A DNA stretch of 12,933 nucleotides. It comes from Betaproteobacteria bacterium RIFCSPLOWO2_02_FULL_68_150 (GTDB lineage: Bacteria > Pseudomonadota > Gammaproteobacteria > Burkholderiales > SG8-39). The notes beneath the pieces are model-generated. The model searched no databases. It was not told the origin of the DNA and saw nothing but the letters and a program-made list of their open reading frames with translations. The position numbers and the translations under genes are program-made. The stretch is from NCBI GenBank assembly GCA_001771975.1, contig MERE01000107.1, positions 1 through 12,933 of the forward strand. Direction: 5' to 3'. Shown here piece after piece: positions 1 to 6,610 of the stretch. How positions within the stretch are numbered: position 1 is the first letter of the stretch; each line of letters opens with the position of its first letter.

Positions 1-1093
1 CCGTGCCGAACACGCGCTGGTGCTGCACTTCGACGATGTTGCCGCCGGCATCGCCGATCAGGGTCGCCACCCGGGCGAGGCTGCCGGAGACGTCGGTCAT
101 CGCGACGCGCAGGCGAACCAGGCGCCCGTCGCGCACCAGCCCGCGCATCAGCACCGCCGAGAGCACGCGCGAGTCGATATTGCCGCCGCACACGGGAATG
201 CCGACGCGCCGGCCGGCAAACCGGCCGCCGTGCTCGAGCAGCGCGGCGAAGCCCGCGGCGCCGGCGCCCTCGGCGACCGTCTTCTCGATCTCGATCAGGT
301 CGACGATCGCGCGCTCGATGGTCTCTTCCTCGACCAGCAGCATCTCGTCGACGCGCTCGCGCGCGATCGCCAGCGTCAGCTCGCCGACGTCGCGCACCGC
401 GAGACCCTCGGCGATGGTGTCGCCTCCGACCTCGACGGCGCGTCCCTGCAGGCGCTGATGCATCGCACACCAGAGCCGCGACTCGACGCCGCAGACGCGG
501 ATGCTTGGTTCGAGCGCCTTGGCCGCCGTCGCCATCCCGGCGATCAGACCGCCGCCGCCGACCGGCACCAGCAGCACCTCGAGCGCGGGATTCTGTTCCA
601 GCATTTCCAGCGCCACCGTGCCCTGGCCCGCGATCACGCGCGCATCGTCATACGGGTGGATGAAGGTCAGGCCCTCGCGCGACGCCAGCTCGTGTGCGTG
701 CGCCGAGGCCTGCGCCAGGTTGTCGCCCTCGATCACGACCTCGGCGCCGTGCACCTGCGTGCCCTGGATCTTGCTGTTCGGCGTGCCGCGCGGCATCACG
801 ATCACCGCGCGCACGCCGAGGCGCGCGGCGTGGTAGGCGACCCCCTGCGCATGATTGCCGGCGCTCATCGCGATGACCCCGCGCCCGCGCTCCGCAGCGG
901 ATAGCGACAAGAGCTTGTTCAGTGCGCCGCGCTCCTTGAAGGAGGCCGTGAACTGCAGGTTCTCGAACTTGAGCCAGACCTCGGCGCCGGTGCGGCGCGA
1001 CAGGGTGCGCGAGTGCAGCAACGGCGTGCGCTCGATAGCGCCCGCAATGCGCGCTGCGGCGGCGCGGATGTCGTCGAGGCAGACCAAGGACAT
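1..1093 (-). CDS. ilvA: Threonine ammonia-lyase with ACT domain (3' end cut by window edge)
   Basis: PLP-dependent deaminase converting L-threonine to 2-oxobutanoate and ammonia, the entry step to isoleucine or a catabolic route. I translated the reverse complement from the ATG at 1093-1091: 364 codons are visible and the end lies off the left edge. Seen: the PLP-lysine motif ASFKERGA with Lys53, the SAGNHAQG loop (about 77-84), the glycine-rich phosphate loop VPVGGGGLIAG (about 177-186), the late CGGNIDS motif (302-308), and the start of an ACT domain from about residue 325 (RLRVAMTDVSGSLARV). One short ACT domain fits the roughly 400-residue class, not the long two-ACT biosynthetic enzyme, so about 40 residues are probably missing. 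A TAGAAT box ends 6 nt before the ATG, suggesting a leaderless or near-leaderless mRNA. Serine dehydratase activity is possible but less likely. Confidence 0.93.
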   Translation of the reverse strand, partial: MSLVCLDDIRAAAARIAGAIERTPLLHSRTLSRRTGAEVWLKFENLQFTASFKERGALNKLLSLSAAERGRGVIAMSAGNHAQGVAYHAARLGVRAVIVMPRGTPNSKIQGTQVHGAEVVIEGDNLAQASAHAHELASREGLTFIHPYDDARVIAGQGTVALEMLEQNPALEVLLVPVGGGGLIAGMATAAKALEPSIRVCGVESRLWCAMHQRLQGRAVEVGGDTIAEGLAVRDVGELTLAIARERVDEMLLVEEETIERAIVDLIEIEKTVAEGAGAAGFAALLEHGGRFAGRRVGIPVCGGNIDSRVLSAVLMRGLVRDGRLVRLRVAMTDVSGSLARVATLIGDAGGNIVEVQHQRVFGT

Positions 1094-1099
1094 CCGCAG

Positions 1100-1105
1100 A
1101 TTCTA
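1100..1105 (-). promoter_or_regulatory. Candidate -10 box of ilvA, near-leaderless
   Basis: Read on the minus strand, TAGAAT is followed by CTGCGG and then the ATG of the threonine ammonia-lyase. A start site about 7 nt downstream of this box would fall on or next to the A of the ATG, and there is no room for a Shine-Dalgarno sequence. No convincing -35 hexamer is seen 16-18 nt upstream (GAAAAA lies there), so the call rests on the -10 only. Confidence 0.4.
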
Positions 1106-1128
1106 TGCCAGGGCTGCTGGCCTTTTTC

Positions 1129-1267
1129 CCGCTCTCGGCTTCTCCGGCGTTCTTTGCCGGAGAAGCCGAGACACTCGGGCGCCTGCAACGAGCCGACCGT
1201 CGCGCGGAGTCGCGAGCGCCCAGGGGTCTCGGCTTTTCCGCAGAAGCAGCGGAAAAGCCGAGAGCGG
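1129..1267. repeat. REPIN-like palindrome: two inverted copies of one hairpin
   Basis: This fills most of the gene-free stretch 1094-1296. Hairpin 1 pairs 1133-1148 with 1156-1171 (16 bp perfect, 7-nt loop); its left arm includes CTCGGCTTCTCCGGC. Hairpin 2 pairs 1227-1241 with 1249-1263 (15 bp perfect, 7-nt loop); its left arm is TCTCGGCTTTTCCGC. The hairpins are copies of each other in opposite orientation: outer ends CCGCTCTCGG (1129-1138) and CCGAGAGCGG (1258-1267) are exact reverse complements, and similarity continues inward past the stems (GACACTCGGGCGCCTGC against the reverse complement of GCGAGCGCCCAGGGGTC). The centre is near 1198. Two inverted REP-like units with a short spacer is the REPIN layout. 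Neither hairpin is followed by a T-tract in either direction, so a simple intrinsic terminator is unlikely. Confidence 0.75.
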
Positions 1268-1296
1268 ATAAGAGCAATGGAGGAAAGGCGCCCGAT

Positions 1297-1572
1297 CTAC
1301 CCGAACCTCGCCAGCAGCTCCGCGGCGTGGCTCAGGCGCTCCGCCGGCGCCTGCGCCTTGCCGCGCGCCGGCGGCGCCGCCTGGATGGCGCAGGCGAGCA
1401 CCTGGAAAAACGCCTTGTCGAGCGCGCGGCGCGCGGCCGAGAGCTGCTGCGTGACGCGCTCGCAGTCGCAATCCTGCTCGATCATCGCCTGGATGCCGCG
1501 CAGCTGGCCTTCGACGCGTTTCAGGCGCAGCACCAGGTCCCTCTTGTGACGCTCGTTGGCGATCACGGCCAT
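1297..1572 (-). CDS. CsoR/RcnR/FrmR-family (DUF156) transcriptional repressor with atypical cysteines
   Basis: All-helical 91-residue DNA-binding repressor of the DUF156 family, whose members release DNA on binding metal, formaldehyde or persulfide. Family features seen: LVLRLKRVEGQLRGIQAMIE (13-32), then CERVTQQLSAARRALDKAF (37-55). I chose the ATG at 1572 because GAGAGGAG lies 8 nt upstream and because the longer frame to 1701 runs through the promoter. Aligned without gaps to M. tuberculosis CsoR, Cys37 matches the first copper ligand, but the His61 and Cys65 positions are Ala62 and Ala66; extra cysteines are Cys35 and Cys61. CstR's second cysteine position is also absent. It is therefore probably not a canonical Cu(I) sensor and may be thiol-based. 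It is divergent from the DUF2892-trxC-RND-OsmC operon and probably represses both itself and that operon. Confidence 0.9.
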   Translation of the reverse strand: MAVIANERHKRDLVLRLKRVEGQLRGIQAMIEQDCDCERVTQQLSAARRALDKAFFQVLACAIQAAPPARGKAQAPAERLSHAAELLARFG

Positions 1573-1591
1573 GCGGCGAGCTCCTCTCGGC

Positions 1592-1620
1592 TTGACAGCG
1601 GATACTATACCCCCTATAGT
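1592..1620 (+). promoter_or_regulatory. Strong sigma70-type promoter of the DUF2892-trxC-RND-OsmC operon
   Basis: TTGACA (1592-1597), exactly 17 nt, then TATAGT (1615-1620). The -35 is consensus and the -10 is one base from it. The expected start near 1627 gives a leader of about 49 nt before the ATG at 1676. The -10 lies in the right arm of the operator, so a bound repressor would block RNA polymerase directly. Confidence 0.8.
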
Positions 1621-1622
1621 AT
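1602..1622. promoter_or_regulatory. Operator: 8-bp inverted repeat around a C5 tract
   Basis: ATACTATA (1602-1609), CCCCC (1610-1614), TATAGTAT (1615-1622); the arms are perfect reverse complements. A homopolymeric G/C tract flanked by AT-rich inverted TAGTA-type arms is the known style of RcnR/FrmR-type DUF156 operators, and the divergent gene encodes such a regulator. Weaker dyad symmetry extends outward to TTGAC (1592-1596) and GTCAA (1628-1632), which are the two -35 boxes. Confidence 0.8.
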
Positions 1623-1632
1623 ATGGCGTCAA
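1604..1632 (-). promoter_or_regulatory. Divergent promoter of the DUF156 regulator
   Basis: Read on the minus strand: TTGACG (1632-1627), 17 nt, TATAGT (1609-1604). It mirrors the plus-strand promoter, has the same -10 sequence, and uses the other arm of the shared operator. The expected start near 1597 gives a leader of about 25 nt containing the GAGGAG ribosome binding site. Autoregulation is the natural reading. Confidence 0.7.
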
Positions 1633-1675
1633 CGCAGTGGAAACCCCTTCTTTTATCACCGACCCGGAAATTGCC

Positions 1676-1897
1676 ATGACCACCGAAAGACTCGTACGCA
1701 TCTTCGCCGGCGCCTTGGTGCTGATCTCGCTCGCCCTCGGCGCAGAGGCCAGCCCGCTTTACCTGAGCCCGCACGCCCTGTGGTTCACCGCCTTCGTCGG
1801 CGCCAACCTGTTGCAGAGCGGCTTCACGCGCCTGTGCCCGCTGGAGTCGATCCTGCGGCGCCTCGGCGTGAGGAGCGCCGGCGCTGCGGCGGCCTGA
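1676..1897 (+). CDS. YgaP-like DUF2892 small inner-membrane protein
   Basis: A 73-residue membrane protein. Helix 1 spans about residues 5-22 and helix 2 about 34-52. The end carries the family pattern of an aromatic-rich helix followed by (F)xxLCPLxxxLRRLG, here TRLCPLESILRRLG (51-64). DUF2892 forms the membrane part of E. coli YgaP, where it is fused to a rhodanese; this protein has no rhodanese domain. The ATG at 1676 follows only a weak GGAAA site; an in-frame GTG at 1637 lacks a better one. It is the first gene of the operon, and its TGA is one base before the trxC ATG. The single cysteine, Cys54, in the CPL motif could be functional. The molecular role is unproven; a link to sulfur or persulfide handling follows from YgaP and from the neighbours. 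Confidence 0.85.
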   Translation: MTTERLVRIFAGALVLISLALGAEASPLYLSPHALWFTAFVGANLLQSGFTRLCPLESILRRLGVRSAGAAAA

Positions 1898-1898
1898 G

Positions 1899-2348
1899 AT
1901 GGCCGAGCTGCAGGCCGAAGCCCTGCTGCTGGTGGCCTGCCCGGTGTGCTTCACAGGCAACCGGGTGCCGCGCGCGCGGCTGGGCGAAGCGCCGAAGTGC
2001 GGCCACTGCGGCAAGCCGCTGCTCGAGGGCAAGCCGGTGGCGCTCGACGACGCGAGCTTCGACGCCGTGGTCGGGCACACCGAGCTTGCGGTGGTGGTCG
2101 ACTTCTGGGCGCCGTGGTGCGCTCCCTGCCGCATGATGGCTCCGGCCTTCGAGCAGGCAGCGGGCGAATTCGCGACCCGGGCGCATTTTGCCAAGGTGAA
2201 TACCGACGCGGCGCAGGCGGTCGCGGCTCGCTTCGGCATTCGCAGCATCCCGACTCTCATCCTGCTGCACGGCGGACGCGAAATCGGCCGCAAGAGCGGC
2301 GCGCTCGACGCGCGCGCGCTGCGCCAATGGCTCACGCCGCGCTTATGA
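1899..2348 (+). CDS. trxC: Thioredoxin 2 (zinc-ribbon thioredoxin)
   Basis: Cytosolic disulfide reductase of 149 residues (E. coli Trx2 has 139). An N-terminal zinc ribbon has two cysteine pairs, CPVC (14-17) and CGHC (34-37). The thioredoxin domain follows, with DFWAPWCAPCRMM carrying active-site Cys74 and Cys77, and the cis-proline motif SIPT with Pro118. All catalytic and zinc residues are present. In E. coli, Trx2 is induced by oxidants through OxyR; here it lies within an operon that is probably controlled by the divergent DUF156 regulator. It starts one base after the DUF2892 stop and its TGA overlaps the ATG of the RND adaptor (ATGA), implying translational coupling. Its placement suggests it reduces disulfides or persulfides formed during the stress that switches on the pump. 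Confidence 0.95.
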   Translation: MAELQAEALLLVACPVCFTGNRVPRARLGEAPKCGHCGKPLLEGKPVALDDASFDAVVGHTELAVVVDFWAPWCAPCRMMAPAFEQAAGEFATRAHFAKVNTDAAQAVAARFGIRSIPTLILLHGGREIGRKSGALDARALRQWLTPRL

Positions 2349-3397
2349 AAGCGGCGCTGGCCTGGATCGCGCTGGCCGCGCTCGCCGGTTGCGGCGCCGA
2401 TGCGCCGCAACCGAAGGCGCTACCGGGGCCGCAGCTCGCGGCAGCGCCGGTAGAGATCCGCGAGGTCGATCTGACCTATTCCGCGGAAGCGGTGCTCGAG
2501 GCCGTGCGCCAGTCTACGGTGTCGGCGCAGATTGCCGGCCGCATCGTGGACATCCGCTTCGATGTCGGCGCCATGGTGAAGAAGGGCGAAGTGATCGTGC
2601 GCATCGACGAGCGCGCCGCCAGCCAGGCGGTGGCGGCGAGCGAGGCGCAGGTGCGCGAGGCGCAGGCGGGGCTCGCGAACGCGCGCGCGCAGCTCGAGCG
2701 CAATCGCCAGTTGCTGGCGCAGAAGTTCATCAGCCACTCGGCGCTCGATCAGTCGGAGGCGACGTACAAGGCCGCGCAGGCGCGCGTCACGGCACTGCTC
2801 GCGGGTGCGGGGGCCGCAGTCACCGAGCGCAGCTTCGCCACCATCGTCGCACCGTACAGCGGCGTGGTCTCGGCGCGCCACGTCGAACTTGGCGAGATGG
2901 CTGCGCCCGGCAAGCCGCTCATGACGGGCTTCGACCCTTCGACGCTGCGCGCGGTGGCGAACGTGCCGCAGGCGCAGGTGGCTGCGATCCAGGCGAGCGG
3001 CCGCGCGCGCATCGAATTGCCGGCGCTCGGCCAGTGGCTCGAGGCGCGCAGCGTTACGGTCGTGCCCGCGGCCGACCCGCGCACGCACACGACGCGGGTG
3101 CGCATCGGCATCGAACTGGCGGAGGACGTCAAGGGCGCTTACCCGGGGGTGTTTGCGCGCGCGCATTTCGTCACCGGACGGGCCCCGAAACTGCTGGTGC
3201 CGCGCGCCGCGGTCTTGCGCCGCAGCGAGGTCACCGCCGTCTACGTGCTCGACGAGGCGGGCCGGCCGCTGCTGCGCCAGATCAGGCTCGGCACCGCGGG
3301 CGATGAACGCGCGGTGGAGGTGCTCGCCGGCCTCAAGGCGGGCGAACGCGTCGCGCTCGAGCCGGTCAAGGCGGGCCTGCAGGCACCCAAGGCCTGA
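2345..3397 (+). CDS. RND efflux periplasmic adaptor (membrane fusion) lipoprotein
   Basis: A 350-residue HlyD/AcrA-type adaptor that would link the inner-membrane pump to an outer-membrane channel. The start overlaps the trxC stop by 4 nt. The N-terminus is a lipoprotein signal, MKAALAWIALAALAGC, with lipobox LAGC and lipidated Cys16, so the protein is probably membrane-anchored. Two lipoyl half-motifs are seen at about 57-87 (SAQIAGRIVDIRFDVGAMVKKGEVIVRID) split by an alpha-hairpin at about 88-157 and the second half at about 162-182 (FATIVAPYSGVVSARHVELGE). A beta-barrel follows to about 275 and a membrane-proximal domain to the end. No histidine- or methionine-rich metal-binding segment of the CusB/CzcB kind is visible. 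The pump gene begins 3 nt after the stop. Confidence 0.92.
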   Translation: MKAALAWIALAALAGCGADAPQPKALPGPQLAAAPVEIREVDLTYSAEAVLEAVRQSTVSAQIAGRIVDIRFDVGAMVKKGEVIVRIDERAASQAVAASEAQVREAQAGLANARAQLERNRQLLAQKFISHSALDQSEATYKAAQARVTALLAGAGAAVTERSFATIVAPYSGVVSARHVELGEMAAPGKPLMTGFDPSTLRAVANVPQAQVAAIQASGRARIELPALGQWLEARSVTVVPAADPRTHTTRVRIGIELAEDVKGAYPGVFARAHFVTGRAPKLLVPRAAVLRRSEVTAVYVLDEAGRPLLRQIRLGTAGDERAVEVLAGLKAGERVALEPVKAGLQAPKA

Positions 3398-3400
3398 GGC

Positions 3401-6400
3401 ATGGGCGCTTCCGGCCGCATCGCGCGGTTCTTCCAGGACTCGCAGCTCACCCCGCTCGTCGCGCTGGTGGCTTTCCTGCTGGGCGTATTCGCCGTGGCGG
3501 TGACGCCGCGGGAGGAAGAACCGCAGATCAACGTCACCATGGCGAACGTCTTCATTCCGTTTCCCGGCGCCTCCGCCCGGGACGTGGAAACGCTCGTCGC
3601 CACGCCGGCCGAGCAGGTGCTCGCCCAGATGACGGGCGTCGAGCACGTCTATTCGGTGTCGCGTCCCGGGATGGCCGTGCTCACGGTGCAGTTCAAGGTC
3701 GGCGTGCCGCGCATCGACGCCCTGGTGCGGCTGTACGACACGATCAACTCCAATCGCGACTGGGTTTCGCCGAACCTGGGCGTTCTGGAACCCATCATCA
3801 AGCCCAAGGGGATCGACGATGTCCCGGTGGTGACGCTCACGCTCTGGAGCGACGATCCGGCCCGCGGCGCGTACGAACTCGAGCGCGTGGCGCACGCCGC
3901 AGAGGTGGAACTCAAGCGCGTGCCGGGGACGCGCGAAGTGCAGACGCTGGGCGGCCCGGGCCGTGCCGTGCGCGTGCTGCTCGACTCCGACCGGCTCGCG
4001 GCGCACGGCGTGTCGGCGCTCGAGGTGCGCAACGCCCTGCAGCTTGCCAGCAGCGTGCTGCCTACGGGAAAGATCCTGCGGGCCAACCGCGAATGGGTGG
4101 TCGAGACGGGCGATCACCTGGAGTCCGCGGCCGACGTGAAGGGCCTCATGATTGCTGCCGTGGACGGCCGCCCGGTATTCGTCGCCGACGTGGCCGAGGT
4201 CGCCGACGGCCCGGACCAGCCGGCGCGCTACGTCTGGTTCGGCGCCGGTGCAGCCGGGGCGCGCGATGGGCTTGCGGCCGGCACCGAGCATCCGGCGGTG
4301 ACGCTGCAGATCACCAAGAAGCCGGGCGAAAACGCAGTCGACGTGGCGAACCGCGTGATACAGCGCGTGGACGAGCTGCGCGGCAGCATCATCCCGGCCG
4401 AAGTGCGCGTGACGGTGACGCGCAATTACGGTGCCACCGCCAACGACAAGGCCCAGCAGCTGATCACGAAGCTGCTCTTTGCGACGCTTTCGGTGGTGCT
4501 GCTGGTGCTCGCCACGCTCGGCCGGCGCGAGGCGCTGATCGTCGGCATCGCCGTGCTGCTCACGCTCGCGACCACGCTGTTCGCGTCCTGGGCCTGGGGC
4601 TTCACGCTCAACCGGGTGTCGCTGTTCGCGCTCATCTTCTCCATCGGGATCCTGGTCGACGATGCGATCGTGGTGGTCGAGAACATCCATCGCCGCATGA
4701 GCCTCGAGCGCAAGCCCCTCGCCGAGGTGATTCCGCTCGCCGTGGACGAGGTGGGCGGGCCGACCATCCTCGCCACCTTTACCGTGATCGCGGCGCTGCT
4801 GCCGATGGCGTTCGTCAGCGGGCTGATGGGGCCCTACATGAGCCCGATCCCGATCAACGCCAGCCTCGGCATGCTGATCTCGCTCGCGATCGCGTTCAGC
4901 GTCACGCCGTGGCTCGCGCTCAAGTTCCTCGGCAAGGCCGCGCACCACGACCGCGCGGGCGGCCGGACGGAGCGCGCGTTTGCCCGGCTGCTCGGACCGT
5001 TCGTCGCTGCCGCCAACGCGGCGCGCAATCGCCGGTGGCTGCTCTATCTGGTGCTGGCGCTGATCGCGGCATCGGTCTCGCTCGTCGCGATGAAACTGGT
5101 GGTGCTGAAGATGCTGCCGTTCGACAACAAGTCGGAGTTCCAGGTGGTGGTGGACCTGCCCGCGGGAACGCCGGTCGAGATGACGGCCGGCGTGCTGCAC
5201 GACCTGGGCGCGCACCTGTCCACGGTGCCCGAAGTGACCGACTATCAGGCCTACGCAGGGGCGAGTGCGCCGATCAATTTCAACGGCCTGGTGCGCCAGT
5301 ACTATCTGCGCAGCGCGTCCGAGCTGGGCGATCTGCAGGTGAACCTGCTGCCGAAGGACCGGCGCCACCGCAAAAGCCACGAGATCGCGCAGACGGTACG
5401 CCCCGAACTGGAAAAAATCGCTGCGCGCTGGGGCGCCAGGGTGAAGGTGGTCGAAGTGCCGCCGGGTCCGCCGGTGCTCTCGCCGATCGTCGCCGAGGTG
5501 TACGGTCCGGACGAAGCCGGACGGGCGCGCGTAGCGAAGACGGTGCGCGAGACACTCGCGGCGACGCCGGACATCGTCGCCATCGACGATTCGATCGAAG
5601 ATGCCGCGCCGCGCATCCAGCTCAAGGTGGACCAGGGCAAGGCGGCGCTCGCCGGCGTGTCGCGGCGCGACGTCGTGGACACCATGCGCCTGGCGCTCGG
5701 GGGTGCCGACGTCGCCCCGGTGCACGACGGCCAGTCGAAATACGAAGTGCCGGTGCGCGTGGCGATTGCGCCCGAGCGGCAGGGCGAGCTGGCCGAGGCC
5801 CTGAAACTCACCGTGCGTGCGCCCTCGGGCGCGCTGGTGCCGCTCGCCGAACTGGTGAATCCGGTGACGAGCGAGCGCGATCGGCCGATTTACCACAAGG
5901 ATCTGCTGCCGGTGATCTACGTGGTGGGCGATCAAGCCGGGCGCGTCGACAGCCCGCTCTACGGCATGTTCGCGGCGCGCGCCCGGCTGTCCGGCCGGCC
6001 GCTGGAAGACGGTGGCACGCTCGGCGAGTACTTCATCCGGCAGCCCTCCGACCCGTATCGCGAGTACGCGCTGAAGTGGGACGGCGAATGGCAGGTGACC
6101 TATGAGACCTTTCGCGACATGGGGCTCGCCTACGCGGTCGGCCTGATCCTCATCTACCTGCTGGTGGTGGCGCAGTTCCGCTCGTATCTGGTGCCGCTCG
6201 TCATCATGGCGCCGATTCCGCTCACCGTGATCGGCGTCCTGCCGGGGCATGCGCTGCTCGGCGCCCATTTCACCGCCACCTCGATGATCGGCATGATCGC
6301 GCTCGCCGGGATCATCGTGCGCAACTCGATCCTGCTGGTCGATTTCGCCAACCTCAAGGTGAGCGAGGGGGTGCCGTTCCGCGAGGCGATCCTGCAATCG

Positions 6401-6598
6401 GCTGCGGCGCGCGCCAAGCCGATCGCGCTCACCGCCCTTGCCGCAATGCTGGGCGCGACCTTCATCCTCGACGATCCGATCTTCAACGGGCTGGCGATCG
6501 CGCTCATCTTCGGCATCCTGGTCTCCACCTTGCTGACGCTGGTGGTGATCCCGGTGCTCTACTACGTCGCGCTGCGCAAGCAAACCGCAACCCTTTGA
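3401..6598 (+). CDS. RND-superfamily efflux pump, inner-membrane permease
   Basis: A 1065-residue proton-driven exporter of usual RND length. TM1 lies at about 16-34, a large periplasmic loop follows, and TM2-TM6 run from about 355. The TM4 motif GILVDDAIVVVENIHRR contains Asp420 and Asp421, matching the AcrB proton-relay aspartates. A second periplasmic domain (about 565-895) precedes the C-terminal helices, with IGMIALAGIIVRNSILLVDFAN in the TM10 region. The DD signature resembles the hydrophobe/amphiphile (HAE) class, not the DFGxxxDGAxxxxEN signature of heavy-metal (HME) pumps, so an organic or amphiphilic substrate is more likely than a bare metal ion; this is inference. No outer-membrane factor gene lies nearby. 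The OsmC-like gene follows after 12 nt. Confidence 0.93.
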   Translation: MGASGRIARFFQDSQLTPLVALVAFLLGVFAVAVTPREEEPQINVTMANVFIPFPGASARDVETLVATPAEQVLAQMTGVEHVYSVSRPGMAVLTVQFKVGVPRIDALVRLYDTINSNRDWVSPNLGVLEPIIKPKGIDDVPVVTLTLWSDDPARGAYELERVAHAAEVELKRVPGTREVQTLGGPGRAVRVLLDSDRLAAHGVSALEVRNALQLASSVLPTGKILRANREWVVETGDHLESAADVKGLMIAAVDGRPVFVADVAEVADGPDQPARYVWFGAGAAGARDGLAAGTEHPAVTLQITKKPGENAVDVANRVIQRVDELRGSIIPAEVRVTVTRNYGATANDKAQQLITKLLFATLSVVLLVLATLGRREALIVGIAVLLTLATTLFASWAWGFTLNRVSLFALIFSIGILVDDAIVVVENIHRRMSLERKPLAEVIPLAVDEVGGPTILATFTVIAALLPMAFVSGLMGPYMSPIPINASLGMLISLAIAFSVTPWLALKFLGKAAHHDRAGGRTERAFARLLGPFVAAANAARNRRWLLYLVLALIAASVSLVAMKLVVLKMLPFDNKSEFQVVVDLPAGTPVEMTAGVLHDLGAHLSTVPEVTDYQAYAGASAPINFNGLVRQYYLRSASELGDLQVNLLPKDRRHRKSHEIAQTVRPELEKIAARWGARVKVVEVPPGPPVLSPIVAEVYGPDEAGRARVAKTVRETLAATPDIVAIDDSIEDAAPRIQLKVDQGKAALAGVSRRDVVDTMRLALGGADVAPVHDGQSKYEVPVRVAIAPERQGELAEALKLTVRAPSGALVPLAELVNPVTSERDRPIYHKDLLPVIYVVGDQAGRVDSPLYGMFAARARLSGRPLEDGGTLGEYFIRQPSDPYREYALKWDGEWQVTYETFRDMGLAYAVGLILIYLLVVAQFRSYLVPLVIMAPIPLTVIGVLPGHALLGAHFTATSMIGMIALAGIIVRNSILLVDFANLKVSEGVPFREAILQSAAARAKPIALTALAAMLGATFILDDPIFNGLAIALIFGILVSTLLTLVVIPVLYYVALRKQTATL

Positions 6599-6610
6599 GG
6601 ACTCACGGTC

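Noticed and set aside
20..904. Plus-strand open frames opposite the threonine ammonia-lyase
   Set aside because: The minus strand gives complete PLP-enzyme motifs through the ACT domain; the plus-strand frames are repetitive His/Arg/Asp-rich shadows.
1133..1263. The two hairpins as ordinary Rho-independent terminators of the DUF156 gene
   Set aside because: Neither is followed by a T-tract in either direction, and the inverted-copy relation with extended similarity fits a repeat doublet better. A secondary effect on transcription is not excluded.
1585..1594. A further copy of the repeat core, CTCTCGGCTT, upstream of the DUF156 gene
   Set aside because: Only ten bases match, there is no hairpin partner, and it overlaps the -35 box; probably chance.
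1573..1701. A longer N-terminus for the DUF156 regulator starting at 1701
   Set aside because: It would translate through both promoters and the operator, and the ATG at 1572 has a good GAGGAG site and starts exactly where family homology begins.
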